Positions 25,099 through 34,308 of a stretch of DNA of 64,000 bases are shown piece after piece; position 1 is the first letter of the stretch, and every line of letters begins with the position of its first letter. Origin of the DNA: Nitrobacteraceae bacterium AZCC 1564 (lineage in GTDB: Bacteria; Pseudomonadota; Alphaproteobacteria; Rhizobiales; Xanthobacteraceae); the NCBI GenBank assembly GCA_036924835.1, contig JBAGRR010000001.1, positions 4,107,001 to 4,171,000 on the forward strand, written 5' to 3'. The notes under the pieces were generated by a model. The model ran no database searches and had not been told where the DNA came from. It was given only the letters and a program-made list of their open reading frames with translations. The position numbers and the translations under genes were made by a program.

Positions 25099-26738
25099 TT
25101 TGGATTTGCTGAATTCGTACAAGCGTTCGCTTTAATAGTTCTGATCTACACTTTCACTGAAGCGCGCTATAGATTTCGACTACACACCGCTCCAATTCCC
25201 CTTTGGGGAATCTTTTTGCGGGCACAGCCTTTATCGGACTTGCCACGCTGCTGAGCGACGTAGTCTTTGCTAAAGGTTTTCCTCTTCCCGCCTTCGTCGC
25301 TGATCAAGCATATTTGCAGCTCAGCCTAGGTCTTATGTTCTTGGGCCTCATTCTCGTCTGGCTCTGGTACGCCTACATAAGTCCACCGCTGTTCGGAACA
25401 CGTAACGCACTGGCATACACGCAAGCGGTATATCGGTATGTCCTTCAAGGGGATCAGAAGGATCTTCCAGCAATCGCTGCGGAAATTGAGCACTCGGCGC
25501 GCCGTATCATCGAGCACGCGAGTCGATTGCCTTCGATGGAAGATAAGCGACGACGAGAAGGATGAAAAACCAACGTCAGCACATTATGCGCACGACCTAT
25601 TGCTGATATTGGGCAATAGACGCTTTTGCCGTGCAGTTATCGCGGGCGCTCCTAACACCGCAATCGCGCTTTTCCAAGCCATGTCGGAGCTGAAAGAATA
25701 CAGCTTGCCTGCCGGTCAACTCGCGTCAAACCTTTCAACAGAAGCTCTTGAACACAGACTCGCTGCTATACCACGAAGAGGCAGGTTATTATTCGGGCTA
25801 TCTCGGCTATGTGAAGTCCTTCACTAAAGCGCTCTACGGAGATTTCCATCTTGTTGAAGGATTAGCGGGCAGTAATCACTCGCCGCTAGATGTTCGTCCC
25901 GACAATCGATGGAATTTTGACAGCCAGCAGATTGTCGCATATTCGCGTGCTTTGCTGACAACTTTCGAAAGCGCCGTAGTAAAGGACCCGTTTGGTCTTC
26001 ATTCATATGCTTTAGCTAGAGCCTTCACGACTCTGGAGATGGCTTGCGCAGATTTGCGCAAGCTGAACGACAATCCTCTTCCTGAGGAGAGCCATGAAAT
26101 AACAAGGCGGATTGGCGAGGTTATTCATTTCGTAAATGATGCAATTGAGATTCTTGAGAAAAAGGGGTCTCAAAAGGACGACGCTGCGCTGGCGGGTAGA
26201 ATCATGGAAGAGACCCCATGATTACTACGATGAACTTGCAAGCCTAATGTTTGAGATTATCGGCCGTGCGTCGTCCGTTACCACGAGAGATTTCCTTGGC
26301 TGGACCACGCAGTACAGTTTGGTTTGGACGCAATTCTTCAATTTCGATGATAGCGAAACTCGCAAGATAATTCTCTTCAAGTTGCGCCGCTTATTGTATG
26401 AGGAGATTACTTCTGGGCGAAATTATAAGTCAGCCAAGTATCTCGGCTTTTGCTTGAACGTTATGGGGCTGCAACCTCTTCCGAGGTATAGAGGGCTTGA
26501 GCAGCCACTTCGTCGAGCGGTGATCGCTTGGGCGCGCAGAAATTATCTCTCGTTTGCAGACGCGTACCCGGATGTTGCGGCCGCTGCTCTTGTGGGAACC
26601 ATTTCGTTCGATGCAGACAATAAGCGCTTGGTTAAAACGTATTCCAAAGGGCTGGAAAAAGTCGCCCCTACGGACATGCTTGACTTAGAGGGACGACCTG
26701 CAAAATCGGCTGGCACCACCGAAGGACTTGCAGTCTAG
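25099..26738 (+). pseudogene. Unknown membrane-anchored protein, readable only across several frames
   Basis: A continuous protein trace of roughly 540 residues runs through four frame changes. About 25099-25205 reads FAEFVQAFALIVLIYTFTEA. 25205-25560 reads GLATLLSDVVFAKGF, LGLMFLGLILVWLWYAYISP and AEIEHSARRIIEHAS. 25565-25750 reads YAHDLLLILGNRRFCRAVIA. 25750-26215 reads NTDSLLYHEEAGYYSGYLGY, and 26215-26738 reads DFLGWTTQYSLVWTQFF and LFKLRRLLYEEI. The first ~120 residues contain two or three transmembrane helices; the remainder is soluble and helical. I do not recognise the family. The junctions lie near short homopolymers (for example CCCC at 25197 and 26215), so either decay or indel errors could explain them. 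Confidence 0.6.
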
Positions 26739-26811
26739 CCGCAGTAACCTTGTCCAATTGCTCCGCTTTCTTTATAAGAACTGACACGTTGAGCGTAAAG
26801 CGTTCGCGGGA

Positions 26812-27006
26812 TTGACGCGCTCGCTGCCAATACACAATTTACATACACAGGCGTTCTCGTTCGCGCACAGGCATTTGACATCCGACGAGGCGCGAAGTAT
26901 CGCCAAAGCCATCGCGCGCTTGCCTGAATTTTTGAAAGCTGAGCCGGAATTCCCGGCGCGTGGCCTTAAGCGAGTGGGGCGCTATTGGCGCTCATCGCAC
27001 CCGTAG
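26812..27006 (+). CDS. Small hypothetical protein (uncertain)
   Basis: This is a 64-codon frame starting at TTG and containing HRHLTSDEARSIAKAIARLP, then EFLKAEPEF. The charged helical composition looks protein-like, but no family is recognised and there is no good ribosome site. It may be a remnant or chance. Confidence 0.25.
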   Translation: MTRSLPIHNLHTQAFSFAHRHLTSDEARSIAKAIARLPEFLKAEPEFPARGLKRVGRYWRSSHP

Positions 27007-27644
27007 CACGTCGCATTGCAGTAATGTTGCTTCCTCCTCGACGTTTTGCTTTGATGCGCTGACCGTTACAATCCAAGCTACTGGGGGCATCTCGATGCTA
27101 AGCTCGATTGGAGAGCCAGACCAATTCGGAGAGGACCTTGCTCCAACTCCAAGACTGAGCCGTGACTTAGGAAAGCGAACTCGATAGTTGTCGGCAAAAT
27201 CTTGCGTTAAAACTGCTCTAACGCGGCCAACTGTAATCGAACGAACATCACCTACGAATCTGATTAGATAGTTCGGAACGACAAATTCATATTCCGAGAC
27301 TTCGAAGATAGATTCGATTAACCTCTTTACAGCCACGTCAATGAGGTCGAGTACGTCGCTTGGGCTGACGTGTATGCCTTCTTCTCTATGTCTCTTTCAT
27401 GCGCAGCCTTCGGTCCCAAAAGCTTCGCCGCTCGCGAGACCAACTTAGAAAGCGGAGCCGTAACGGACGCGTTCAGGTCGACCACAGTGCCATCAAACGC
27501 GGCAAAATGTGCACCGCTAACGATCTGCGCGAACTCTTCGTCCGATTTGGCGACTGCATTCCGGAAGGCTTCGATAAATTCTGCCGCAGCTTGTCGTAAC
27601 TCGCTATCCGATTTCTGGTTGCCGCTCACCCAAGCCCCTGCCAA
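26995..27644 (-). pseudogene. Unknown protein gene split by one frameshift
   Basis: The first frame (27644 down to ~27375) reads ELRQAAAEFIEAFRNAVAKS and LSKLVSRAAKLLGPKAAHER. The second frame continues directly as VSPSDVLDLIDVAVKRLIES, FVVPNYLIRFVGDV and ends ATLLQCDVLRVR. Together they give a coherent protein of about 215 residues, helical first and beta-rich later. The shift lies near 27370. I recognise no family. The gene lies in the AT-richer degraded stretch. Confidence 0.5.
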
Positions 27645-27867
27645 AAAACCCCACTTATATTGCTACATCAAATCGAAGAGAAAACACGGTTCTTCAATTT
27701 CAGTTCAAGGAAAATGCCGCGCTGCACCCGATACGATCCGCCAGGATGGGGTAAGATCATTCACGGAAAGCGTATAATCGAGAGCGCACCTTTGAGCTAT
27801 GCGAAGACGCTCTGGCAGCACTTGGCAGGTTCGAGGAAACCTGCGTGTTTCCCATTCCAGACTCTGA

Positions 27868-28040
27868 AATAGGAAATAGGATCCCGCATCGGTGCGCCAA
27901 TGGTTCCGCGCAGCAAGACAGATGCGCTAGATCGCGCCAGCATTGCAGCCTCGCTCGCCGGCAAAATCACGCCCTTCAAAATTCTGCACGAGCTGTTCAT
28001 GGTGGCGCGGCTCCCCAAGAACTCGAACGGAAAGACGTAG
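27868..28040 (+). pseudogene. C-terminal remnant of an AMP-dependent acyl-CoA ligase (tentative)
   Basis: The frame reads RIGAPMVPRSKTDALDRASI, then AASLAGKITPFKILHELFMV, then ARLPKNSNGKT and stop. The arrangement LAGKxxPFKxxxxLFMVxxLPKNxxGK is the usual end of an adenylate-forming ligase with its A10 lysine. No upstream ligase body is present. The identification rests on this short motif only. Confidence 0.45.
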
Positions 28041-28738
28041 CGTTCATCGGTCCGCAATTCCCTGCTACTGGGCGATGATAAACCATAGCCAGATCGATGG
28101 CCGCATGGCTGTGTCGGAGCAAGAATTTGAGTTCTGCGGTGCTTGTATCCATTTCGTATCTGAGGTGTGGGTAAACAAGGAGGCTATGTTCGCAGCTAGG
28201 GGCTCTCAAGTGATAGATCCAGCCCACGATAGTTCAGCCATCCAAACTTTCTTTCTTGTAGTGATCTCATGGCGAGTACTTATCAAGGCAAATCAAATCG
28301 AACCAATCCGCAACAAAAGTGGCTACAAGCGTTCAAAAGAGGCTGCTACTCGACGTCGCAATATCAACAAAGTCTAGCAGCCAGTCGATAAGCAAAGATA
28401 CAAGATGGAGTCAGTCCGCCAATTGATAAGGAAATAGGCAAAATGGAGTCAGTCGGCGGAGCGGACTGATAAGAAAAAGATAGAAACCGAGCTTATCCGC
28501 AGTGCTTTTCTTTATGAAGTGTTTGGCTACGATCCGAGTGATCCGACGATCAGGACCGATGACCAGGAAGCGCTCCCGCGCTATTCCTTAGAGTACTCCC
28601 AAGCTCGGATAAACACCTCAGCCCAAGCGGCCGCTTGGGTCAATGACTCTCGTGTTAGGTGAGTTATCGAATACGACAAACTTGGCACTACGATCATTAC
28701 GGTTGATTGTTCATTCGGAGTGCCAAGCCGACTGTAGC
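28041..28738. other. Degraded stretch with short direct repeats
   Basis: No intact gene is found. A plus-strand frame at about 28469-28663 reads IETELIRSAFLYEVFGYDP and YSLEYSQARINTSAQAAAWV before a TGA, which looks like the tail of a lost gene of unknown family. Two copies of ATGGAGTCAGTC followed by TGATAAG occur at 28405-28431 and 28443-28473. Confidence 0.35.
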
Positions 28739-29140
28739 TCACTCCGCGATGCGTGTACCAAGCCCGTGTTGGTTCACCCTCACGTCTTCGCGCGCATTGA
28801 GGACGGATGTCGTAAGGATTACGGCAGCGGCCAACACCCAGTAGTACCATGCATCAAGACCAGTAAAATTGAAGACTAAAGGCGCGATTATGAACACCAG
28901 ACCGACCGCGCGATCGACCCACAGGTGCATCCAGTACGGAACGAGCTTGATTAAGCCCGTCTGGTGATTTGTGATCGCGGCAAGCAGGAACGCCGCGACA
29001 CCGGTCACGACTGAGAGCCACATCGCAATTGGGCTACTTCGACCCAATTCCAGCACGAATGGTGCGCCGATCAATACAATTGCGACGGGATAGTCGATGA
29101 GGTAGGCGTGGATGGCTTTTGTGACGAAGCGGAACGGCAT
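28739..29140 (-). CDS. Small integral membrane protein, SPW-repeat-like
   Basis: This 133-residue protein has four predicted transmembrane segments (IVLIGAPFVLEL, AMWLSVVTGVAAFLLAAI, AVGLVFIIAPLVFNFT, AWYYWVLAAAVILTTSV). The two halves resemble each other, each ending in a W-containing helix, as in SPW-repeat proteins. ATG 29140 is preceded by AGGAGCCACGTC on the minus strand. The function is unknown. It is the first intact gene to the right of the degraded region. Confidence 0.65.
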   Translation of the reverse strand: MPFRFVTKAIHAYLIDYPVAIVLIGAPFVLELGRSSPIAMWLSVVTGVAAFLLAAITNHQTGLIKLVPYWMHLWVDRAVGLVFIIAPLVFNFTGLDAWYYWVLAAAVILTTSVLNAREDVRVNQHGLGTRIAE

Positions 29141-29558
29141 GACGTGGCTCCTGGTGTGTGTCGCTTATTAGATCCGAGTGTGTCACCGAATGCGGGCCAT
29201 CGCCTATCAACGGTTTTAGGCGTCAGTTTTGCTGGGCCCATCTCGATGGCTTAAGACGCCATTGAAGATCTTCGGCGGGTACGGTGAAAAGCTATTCCGC
29301 GGAGGGGAGCATTAGAAATGCCCGCTCGTTATTGTTTTTATTCCCCCTTTCTCCCTGCGTCCGGGGCATGGTTTACGCGATCAGCGACGGCCGTTCCGCG
29401 CGTCGTAATCTCCGGAGTATTGGCATCAAGTTGGCAATACGAGTCCTGTCGCGAAACTCTGAAATGACTTCGCTGTAAGGAATAGCCAAGCCCGTGCTGA
29501 TGATGAAATGCGTCTGCAATCCGGCGCTCGCCTTGAGCTTTAGCATTCTTCCGCCGAG
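29141..29558. other. Intergenic stretch with no recognised gene
   Basis: The open frames here lack motifs and ribosome sites. The right end meets the left copy of a long direct repeat. Confidence 0.4.
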
Positions 29559-29973
29559 GCAGTATTCCTCACCGCCATGGAAATTATACATGCCAGTTAT
29601 TGGAGGACTTCGTCACGCGCTGCGACAAGTGAGTACCTTGGTTGCAGATTTCATCGAGTAACGCAGAGGGCGAGCTCGGACGGATATTTCTCAATTACGT
29701 GGAGGAAAAAGGTATGCGCATTTCGCTACTGATCGGCGGAGCGTTTCAGAGCGCGGTTGCTACAGCCGTGTTCGCCGAGTCGGTATCCGATGACGTGATG
29801 CGGAAGCGCTATCTCCCCGAATGTACTGCATCGGGCGACTTGATCCCGCCGAAGAATTTTCAATGAGCGGGCGTTCGTGGCTCACCGCGCACTCCTGGCA
29901 CGCTCAACGGCGGCAAGGCCAATTTTCCTGAATTTCACAACGTCTACGTCGAGCCAGGCTCATACGAGATCTA
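29559..29973 (+). repeat. Left copy of a ~415-bp direct repeat flanking the porin gene
   Basis: This segment matches 31740-32159 along its whole length with scattered substitutions. Both begin at GCAGTATTCC and end at CATACGAGATCTA. It contains the leader and first 87 codons of the cytochrome P460 gene found complete at 31896. Confidence 0.85.
29714..29973 (+). pseudogene. Truncated, frameshifted copy of the cytochrome P460 gene
   Basis: The frame begins MRISLLIGGAFQSAVATAVF and continues KRYLPECTASGDLIPPKNFQ before TGA at 29866. It parallels the intact protein at 31896 (MRITLLIAGAVSSAIAITAV; KRYLPEYTASGDLILPKNFN). An extra T in the run after AAGAAT shifts the frame; the following bases still match the intact gene up to CATACGAGATCTA. 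The heme-binding C-terminus is absent, so no functional product is expected. Confidence 0.85.
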
Positions 29974-30008
29974 AAATGAGTCGAATTATCTTCCGTCAGG
30001 AGACCGTC

Positions 30009-31619
30009 ATGCAAATGAATCGAATTACGACCGTCGCGATGGCCGCGGCGGCCGTGCTCACGGCGGCGCCGATCCAAGAGGCGCACGCCGAATCAGCCAG
30101 CGCCAGCGACTCGGAAATCGCGCTCTTGAAGCAGCAGGTCCGGCTGCTCGAGCAGAAGCTCAACAAACTCCAGAAGCAGACGTCGGCGAATACGGCAGCC
30201 ACTGCGAATGCCAAGGCCGAAGCAAAAGCCGAAGCCAAGGCCGCAGCAAAGGCTGCGGTCGCCAATGCCAACGCGGCCATCCCGGCGAAAGCTCCGGTGC
30301 CGTATTCCGGCGCGGTGGTATCGATGCCGAACAACCGGCCGACCATCTGCACCGCCGATGGCGAGAATTGCGTCGGCATCACGGGCCGCCTGCACTGGGA
30401 TGTCGGCGGTTACGACTATCATCCCAACACCGCGGCGACCTCGCCGCAGCGGTTGGATTCCGGTCAGAATGTCCGCCGCGCACGCATCGGCCTCGCCGGC
30501 AAATTCCTGAGCGACTGGAATTTTGCCCTGATCTACGACTTCGGCGGCACCTCCGACGGTTTTGGCGGTGCAGCGGCCGGCTCGCTTCCGGGCGGCGGCA
30601 CATCGGGCATCGAGAACGCCTATCTGAGCTACACGGGCCTCAAGCCGTTCGGCGGCAAGATGGCGATCGAAGGCGGCATCATGGACATTCCTTGGACGCT
30701 GGACGAGGCCACGAGCTCCAACGACATCACCTTCATGGAGCGCTCCTCAGCCCAGGTCATCGCGGTCAACGTCGCCGCCGGTGATTTCCGCTCGACCTTC
30801 GGCACGCGCTGGTGGAATGACTCGGTCTGGGTCGGTGGCTATGTCACCGGTCCAACCACAGGCTCGATTCACTCCGCCTCCAGCGTGACGCCCGCCGGCT
30901 CCACCGAACAGTATGGCGCGGTCGTCCGCGCCGCAGGCCAGCTTGTCAGTGGCAAGGAGTACTCGCTGCACATCGGCGCCAACGCCGAGTGGCTGATCCA
31001 GCCGCCGCGCAACCTTGTGACCAATGCCCAGACGGTGTCCTTCAGCGATCGTCCCGAGCTGCGCATCGATCCGACCACGCTTATTTCGACCGGCGCAATC
31101 GCCAACGCCTCGGGCGTGCAGGTCTACGGCGCTGAAGCGGCGGCGACCTATGGACCGCTGTACTTACAGGGTGAGTATTACTGGTACAACGTCGATCGCG
31201 ATGCCTCGACGGGATTGGCGCCGGTGGGCGCGCCGAGCCTGCAGTTCCAGGGTGGCTATGCCCAGGCAAGCTACGTGCTGACCGGCGAAACCCGCACTTA
31301 CAACACGTCAACCGCCGCCTATAACGGCATCAAGCCGCGGGATCCGTTCTCGCTGCAAGGCGGCGGCTGGGGCGCCTGGGAAGTCGCGGGCCGCGTCTCG
31401 ACCATCGATCTTAATGATCGGGTCGGAACAGCGCTCGGCGTCGCAGGCGGCCGGCAGACCGTCTACACCGCCGGCCTGAATTGGTACGTCAACAACAACC
31501 TCCGTTTCATGCTGAACTATCTGCATGGCGATGTCGCCAAGCAGCAGTCGCCGACGTCAACCGTGGATGTCGGCTCGACATTCGACGCAGTTGCCATGCG
31601 CACCCAGTTCGCGTTCTAA
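30009..31619 (+). CDS. OprO/OprP-type outer-membrane porin
   Basis: This is a 536-residue outer-membrane beta-barrel. A signal peptide (ITTVAMAAAAVLTAAPIQEA, then HAES) is followed by a coiled-coil segment (EIALLKQQVRLLEQKLNKLQ) and an Ala/Lys/Asn-rich linker. The barrel then begins with ITGRLHWDVGGYDY and NVRRARIGLAGKF, as in Porin_O_P family proteins, and ends in the outer-membrane C-terminal Phe (MRTQFAF). ATG 30009 has AGGAGA a few bases upstream; the frame extends further up but lies in the repeat. Transported solute unknown; the family includes phosphate porins. A strong hairpin follows the stop. Confidence 0.9.
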   Translation: MQMNRITTVAMAAAAVLTAAPIQEAHAESASASDSEIALLKQQVRLLEQKLNKLQKQTSANTAATANAKAEAKAEAKAAAKAAVANANAAIPAKAPVPYSGAVVSMPNNRPTICTADGENCVGITGRLHWDVGGYDYHPNTAATSPQRLDSGQNVRRARIGLAGKFLSDWNFALIYDFGGTSDGFGGAAAGSLPGGGTSGIENAYLSYTGLKPFGGKMAIEGGIMDIPWTLDEATSSNDITFMERSSAQVIAVNVAAGDFRSTFGTRWWNDSVWVGGYVTGPTTGSIHSASSVTPAGSTEQYGAVVRAAGQLVSGKEYSLHIGANAEWLIQPPRNLVTNAQTVSFSDRPELRIDPTTLISTGAIANASGVQVYGAEAAATYGPLYLQGEYYWYNVDRDASTGLAPVGAPSLQFQGGYAQASYVLTGETRTYNTSTAAYNGIKPRDPFSLQGGGWGAWEVAGRVSTIDLNDRVGTALGVAGGRQTVYTAGLNWYVNNNLRFMLNYLHGDVAKQQSPTSTVDVGSTFDAVAMRTQFAF

Positions 31620-31647
31620 GACAGCTCGTATCTGTTACGATCACATG

Positions 31648-31682
31648 CGGCAATCCAGAGCAATCTGGATTGCCGTGTTGTT
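31648..31682 (+). terminator. Hairpin after the porin gene, probable terminator
   Basis: CGGCAATCCAG (31648-31658) pairs perfectly with CTGGATTGCCG (31665-31675) around a six-base loop and is followed by TGTTGTT. The 11-bp stem 28 bases after the porin stop fits a rho-independent terminator with a weak U-tract. Confidence 0.65.
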
Positions 31683-31739
31683 ATGCGGTGTTGGATCTCA
31701 CGCGTGTTATGGGACGCGTGCCGTTTTACGACCGTCGCG

Positions 31740-32159
31740 GCAGTATTCCCCACCGCCATGGAAATTATACACGTCAGCTATTGGAGAACTTCGACCCGCG
31801 CTGCGACAACTGAGTGCCTTGGTTGCAGATCTCATCGAGTAACGCAGAGGGCAAGCTCGGATGGATATCACTCAATTGCGTGGGGAGAAAAAGGTATGCG
31901 CATTACCCTGTTGATCGCCGGAGCGGTTTCCAGCGCGATTGCTATAACGGCCGTGTTCGCTCAGTCCGAATCCAATGACGCGACGAGGAAGCGCTATCTC
32001 CCCGAGTATACCGCATCGGGTGACTTGATCCTGCCGAAGAATTTCAATGAGTGGGTGTTCGTCGGTTCACCGCTCACTCCAAATGCGCTCAACGGCGGCA
32101 AGGCCAACTTTCCTGAATTTCACAACGTCTACATCGAGCCAGGCTCATACGAGATCTAC
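31740..32159 (+). repeat. Right copy of the ~415-bp direct repeat flanking the porin gene
   Basis: This matches 29559-29973. It covers the leader and first part of the intact cytochrome P460 gene and is the likely parental copy because its reading frame is open. Confidence 0.85.
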
Positions 32160-32483
32160 AAGAGGACAGGTGAGTTCCCGGAGGGGACGATCTTCTTCAA
32201 GGAATTGCAGCTGGCGCTCCCAGCCGAGAACCCGGATGGATCGCGTACTGAGCCTTCCGGGCGAGGCTTTTTCCCCGGAAAGTTGAACGGCGCCGACGTT
32301 ACGGTCAAGGATACTAAGCGCTATGCCGACACCGGAGGCTGGGGTTACTACAACTTCAATCACCATGAGCCGAAGGCACCGACGGCCAAGCTGCAGCCCA
32401 AATCTGAGTGCGCTTACTGCCACATGGCGAGCGCGAAGAAGGACGACATCTGGACTCAATTCTATCCGCTGCTGGACAAATGA
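31896..32483 (+). CDS. Cytochrome P460-family protein
   Basis: This is a 195-residue exported protein. A signal peptide (MRITLLIAGAVSSAIAITAV, then FAQS) precedes the P460 domain (FNEWVFVGSPLTPN near residue 50; YNFNHHEP). The heme attachment motif CAYCH is near the C-terminus, at about residue 174. P460 proteins are periplasmic c-type cytochromes that oxidise small nitrogen compounds or have redox roles still undefined. ATG 31896 follows GGAGAAAAAGGT. A broken copy lies before the porin gene. The real function here cannot be deduced. Confidence 0.85.
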   Translation: MRITLLIAGAVSSAIAITAVFAQSESNDATRKRYLPEYTASGDLILPKNFNEWVFVGSPLTPNALNGGKANFPEFHNVYIEPGSYEIYKRTGEFPEGTIFFKELQLALPAENPDGSRTEPSGRGFFPGKLNGADVTVKDTKRYADTGGWGYYNFNHHEPKAPTAKLQPKSECAYCHMASAKKDDIWTQFYPLLDK

Positions 32484-32529
32484 AATCGTCAACGAACGCT
32501 ACCAGTTCGCGTACAGAGGGAACCGTATC

Positions 32530-32661
32530 ATGAGGATCGTCGGTGCCGTGGGCATCGCGATGGCAGGATTGTTTCTGATCGGCGCCGTCACTGCCGACAA
32601 TCTCGGCGACGGCGCGCTCACAGTATCGATCCCCGAGGTTTCTGCCCCCACCCACCCGTAG
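32530..32661 (+). CDS. Small exported or membrane peptide
   Basis: This is a 43-residue frame, MRIVGAVGIAMAGLFLIGAV then TADNLGDGALTVSIPEVSAP. It looks like a signal sequence or single transmembrane helix followed by a short tail. It sits between the P460 and DoxX genes in the same direction, with GAGGGAACC upstream. No family is recognised. Confidence 0.45.
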   Translation: MRIVGAVGIAMAGLFLIGAVTADNLGDGALTVSIPEVSAPTHP

Positions 32662-32670
32662 GATTGTGCC

Positions 32671-33189
32671 ATGATGGCAACAACCGAAACGCTTCACAGC
32701 ATCCTGCGCACTTCGCGTGGCCAACCCATCCTCAAGCTGCAATCCGAGGAGCAACGAGCCTCTCTTGCCCTCGATCTTCTTTCGCTGGGAAGCCGCGCGG
32801 CACTGGGGGTCTCGTTCTTGTTGTCGGTCAGCGACCGGCTCGGGTTCTACGGCCATCCAGGCGAGCGCGGAGTTTCCTGGGGAACATTCGAGCGATTTTT
32901 GGGCTACGCGGCCAAGGTAAATGCGTTTGCACCAGCATGGATGACGACCTTTCTCGGCACGGCCGCGACTGTGCTGGAGCTCTTATTTGGCGTTACGCTG
33001 GTACTCGGATTCGCGTTGCGGTGGGCGGCTTTCGGCAGCGCGGGCCTGCTCCTTCTATTCGGTTCAGCCATGGCGATCTCGTTCGGGATCAAGTCGCCAT
33101 TCGACTACTCTGTATTCTCTGCGATGTGCTGCGCCCTATTTCTGGGTCTTGCCGGCTCGAATCGATGGACCGTCGACTCTTTACTGTGA
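32671..33189 (+). CDS. DoxX-family membrane protein
   Basis: This 172-residue protein has four hydrophobic segments in the DoxX arrangement (LLSLGSRAALGVSFLLSVSD; TFLGTAATVLELLFGVTLVL; AFGSAGLLLLFGSAMAISFG; FSAMCCALFLGLAG). DoxX-like proteins are often next to redox enzymes and may act as quinone-linked or protective membrane subunits. ATG 32671 and 32674 are adjacent; the first is used. It is in line with the P460 gene upstream and the oxidoreductase downstream. Confidence 0.8.
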   Translation: MMATTETLHSILRTSRGQPILKLQSEEQRASLALDLLSLGSRAALGVSFLLSVSDRLGFYGHPGERGVSWGTFERFLGYAAKVNAFAPAWMTTFLGTAATVLELLFGVTLVLGFALRWAAFGSAGLLLLFGSAMAISFGIKSPFDYSVFSAMCCALFLGLAGSNRWTVDSLL

Positions 33190-33300
33190 TGCTCCAATGG
33201 CAAAGCGCTCTTCCACCTTTGCTTTCGGAAGCTACCCATGGCCGCTGGCATGACCGGAACATATTCAGCAAAGAGACAAGTAACCGAGGAGACAATTCAT

Positions 33301-34218
33301 ATGAAGGCGATCGTCGTAACGGACCAGGCCGCTGGAACGGCGGGGATGAAGCTGGTGGAGCGGCCCGAGCCGCAGCCAGCGATAAACGACGTCATCGTTC
33401 AGGTTCATGCGTCCGGATTCACGTCGGGTGAACTGACGTGGCCCTCGACCTGGACCGATCGCCTCGGCCGTGACCGGACGCCGGTGATTCCCGGGCAAGA
33501 GCTGGCCGGAGTGGTCACCGCTCTCGGCTATGGCACGAGGGGACTGTCGGTGGGACAGAGGGTGTTCGGCCTCACGGACTCGTATCGCGGCGGCACACTG
33601 GCGGAGTATATAGCTATCGAGGCTCGCAACCTCGCGCCGCTTCCGGGCGACGTCGATTTCACGGTGGGGGCGAGCGTGGCGATGCCGGGCCTCACTGCGT
33701 GGCAGGGACTGTTCGTGCACGGCCGCCTTCAGACGGGGCAGAGCGTCCTCGTGCACGGCGCGGCTGGCGCGGTCGGTTCGATGGTGACGCAGCTTGCACG
33801 TGAGTTCGGCGCCTACGTCATCGGCACTGGACGCGCTGCCGACCGTCAGACCGCGCTTGACTTCGGCGCGCAGGAATTCGTCGACCTCGAGAACGACGTC
33901 CTCGAAGACGTCGGCGGAGTCGATCTGGTGTTCGATGTCATCGGCGGCGACATCGGGATGCGGTCCGCACGCTTGATTCGGGCCGGAGGTACGCTGGTGA
34001 CCATCGCCGGGCCGACCGACGCGCGGCCTGACAACGGCTTGACGATCGACTTTGTTGTCCTGCCCGATCGCGCCCAGCTGAGTGAGATCATCCAGCGGGT
34101 GCGCGACGGACGAATTCGGACGAACATCGGCACCGTCGCCTCCCTCGACGATGCCGTCGCTGCCTTCAACCCGACCAAGCGACGCGCGGGGAAGACGATC
34201 ATCCGCGTTCGTCCGTGA
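33301..34218 (+). CDS. MDR-family NAD(P)H-dependent oxidoreductase (quinone reductase-like), copy 1
   Basis: This 305-residue medium-chain dehydrogenase/reductase is without structural zinc cysteines. The nucleotide-binding motif HGAAGAVGSMVTQLAR is near residue 155, with TGRAADRQ after it. The family includes NADPH:quinone reductases and enone reductases. ATG 33301 has GAGGAGACA upstream and matches the start of the near-identical paralogue at 51919-52839. It lies before the IorAB-type hydroxylase genes but is separated from them by 90 bases. Confidence 0.87.
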   Translation: MKAIVVTDQAAGTAGMKLVERPEPQPAINDVIVQVHASGFTSGELTWPSTWTDRLGRDRTPVIPGQELAGVVTALGYGTRGLSVGQRVFGLTDSYRGGTLAEYIAIEARNLAPLPGDVDFTVGASVAMPGLTAWQGLFVHGRLQTGQSVLVHGAAGAVGSMVTQLAREFGAYVIGTGRAADRQTALDFGAQEFVDLENDVLEDVGGVDLVFDVIGGDIGMRSARLIRAGGTLVTIAGPTDARPDNGLTIDFVVLPDRAQLSEIIQRVRDGRIRTNIGTVASLDDAVAAFNPTKRRAGKTIIRVRP

Positions 34219-34308
34219 GCGACGCGCGCCCATTGATGCACGCGGCTTTCCGGCGCTGTCCAGGTCGCCGACTGCATCCAATCAGCCCCCAGCCACAAAG
34301 AGGCATTT

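Noticed and set aside
30180-30290. Ala/Lys/Asn-rich tract in the porin as an independent tandem repeat
   Set aside because: It is an imperfect low-complexity linker common between the coiled coil and barrel of this porin type.
33265-34281. 338-codon minus-strand frame
   Set aside because: It is antisense to the MDR oxidoreductase gene; composition alone explains the open frame in GC-rich DNA.
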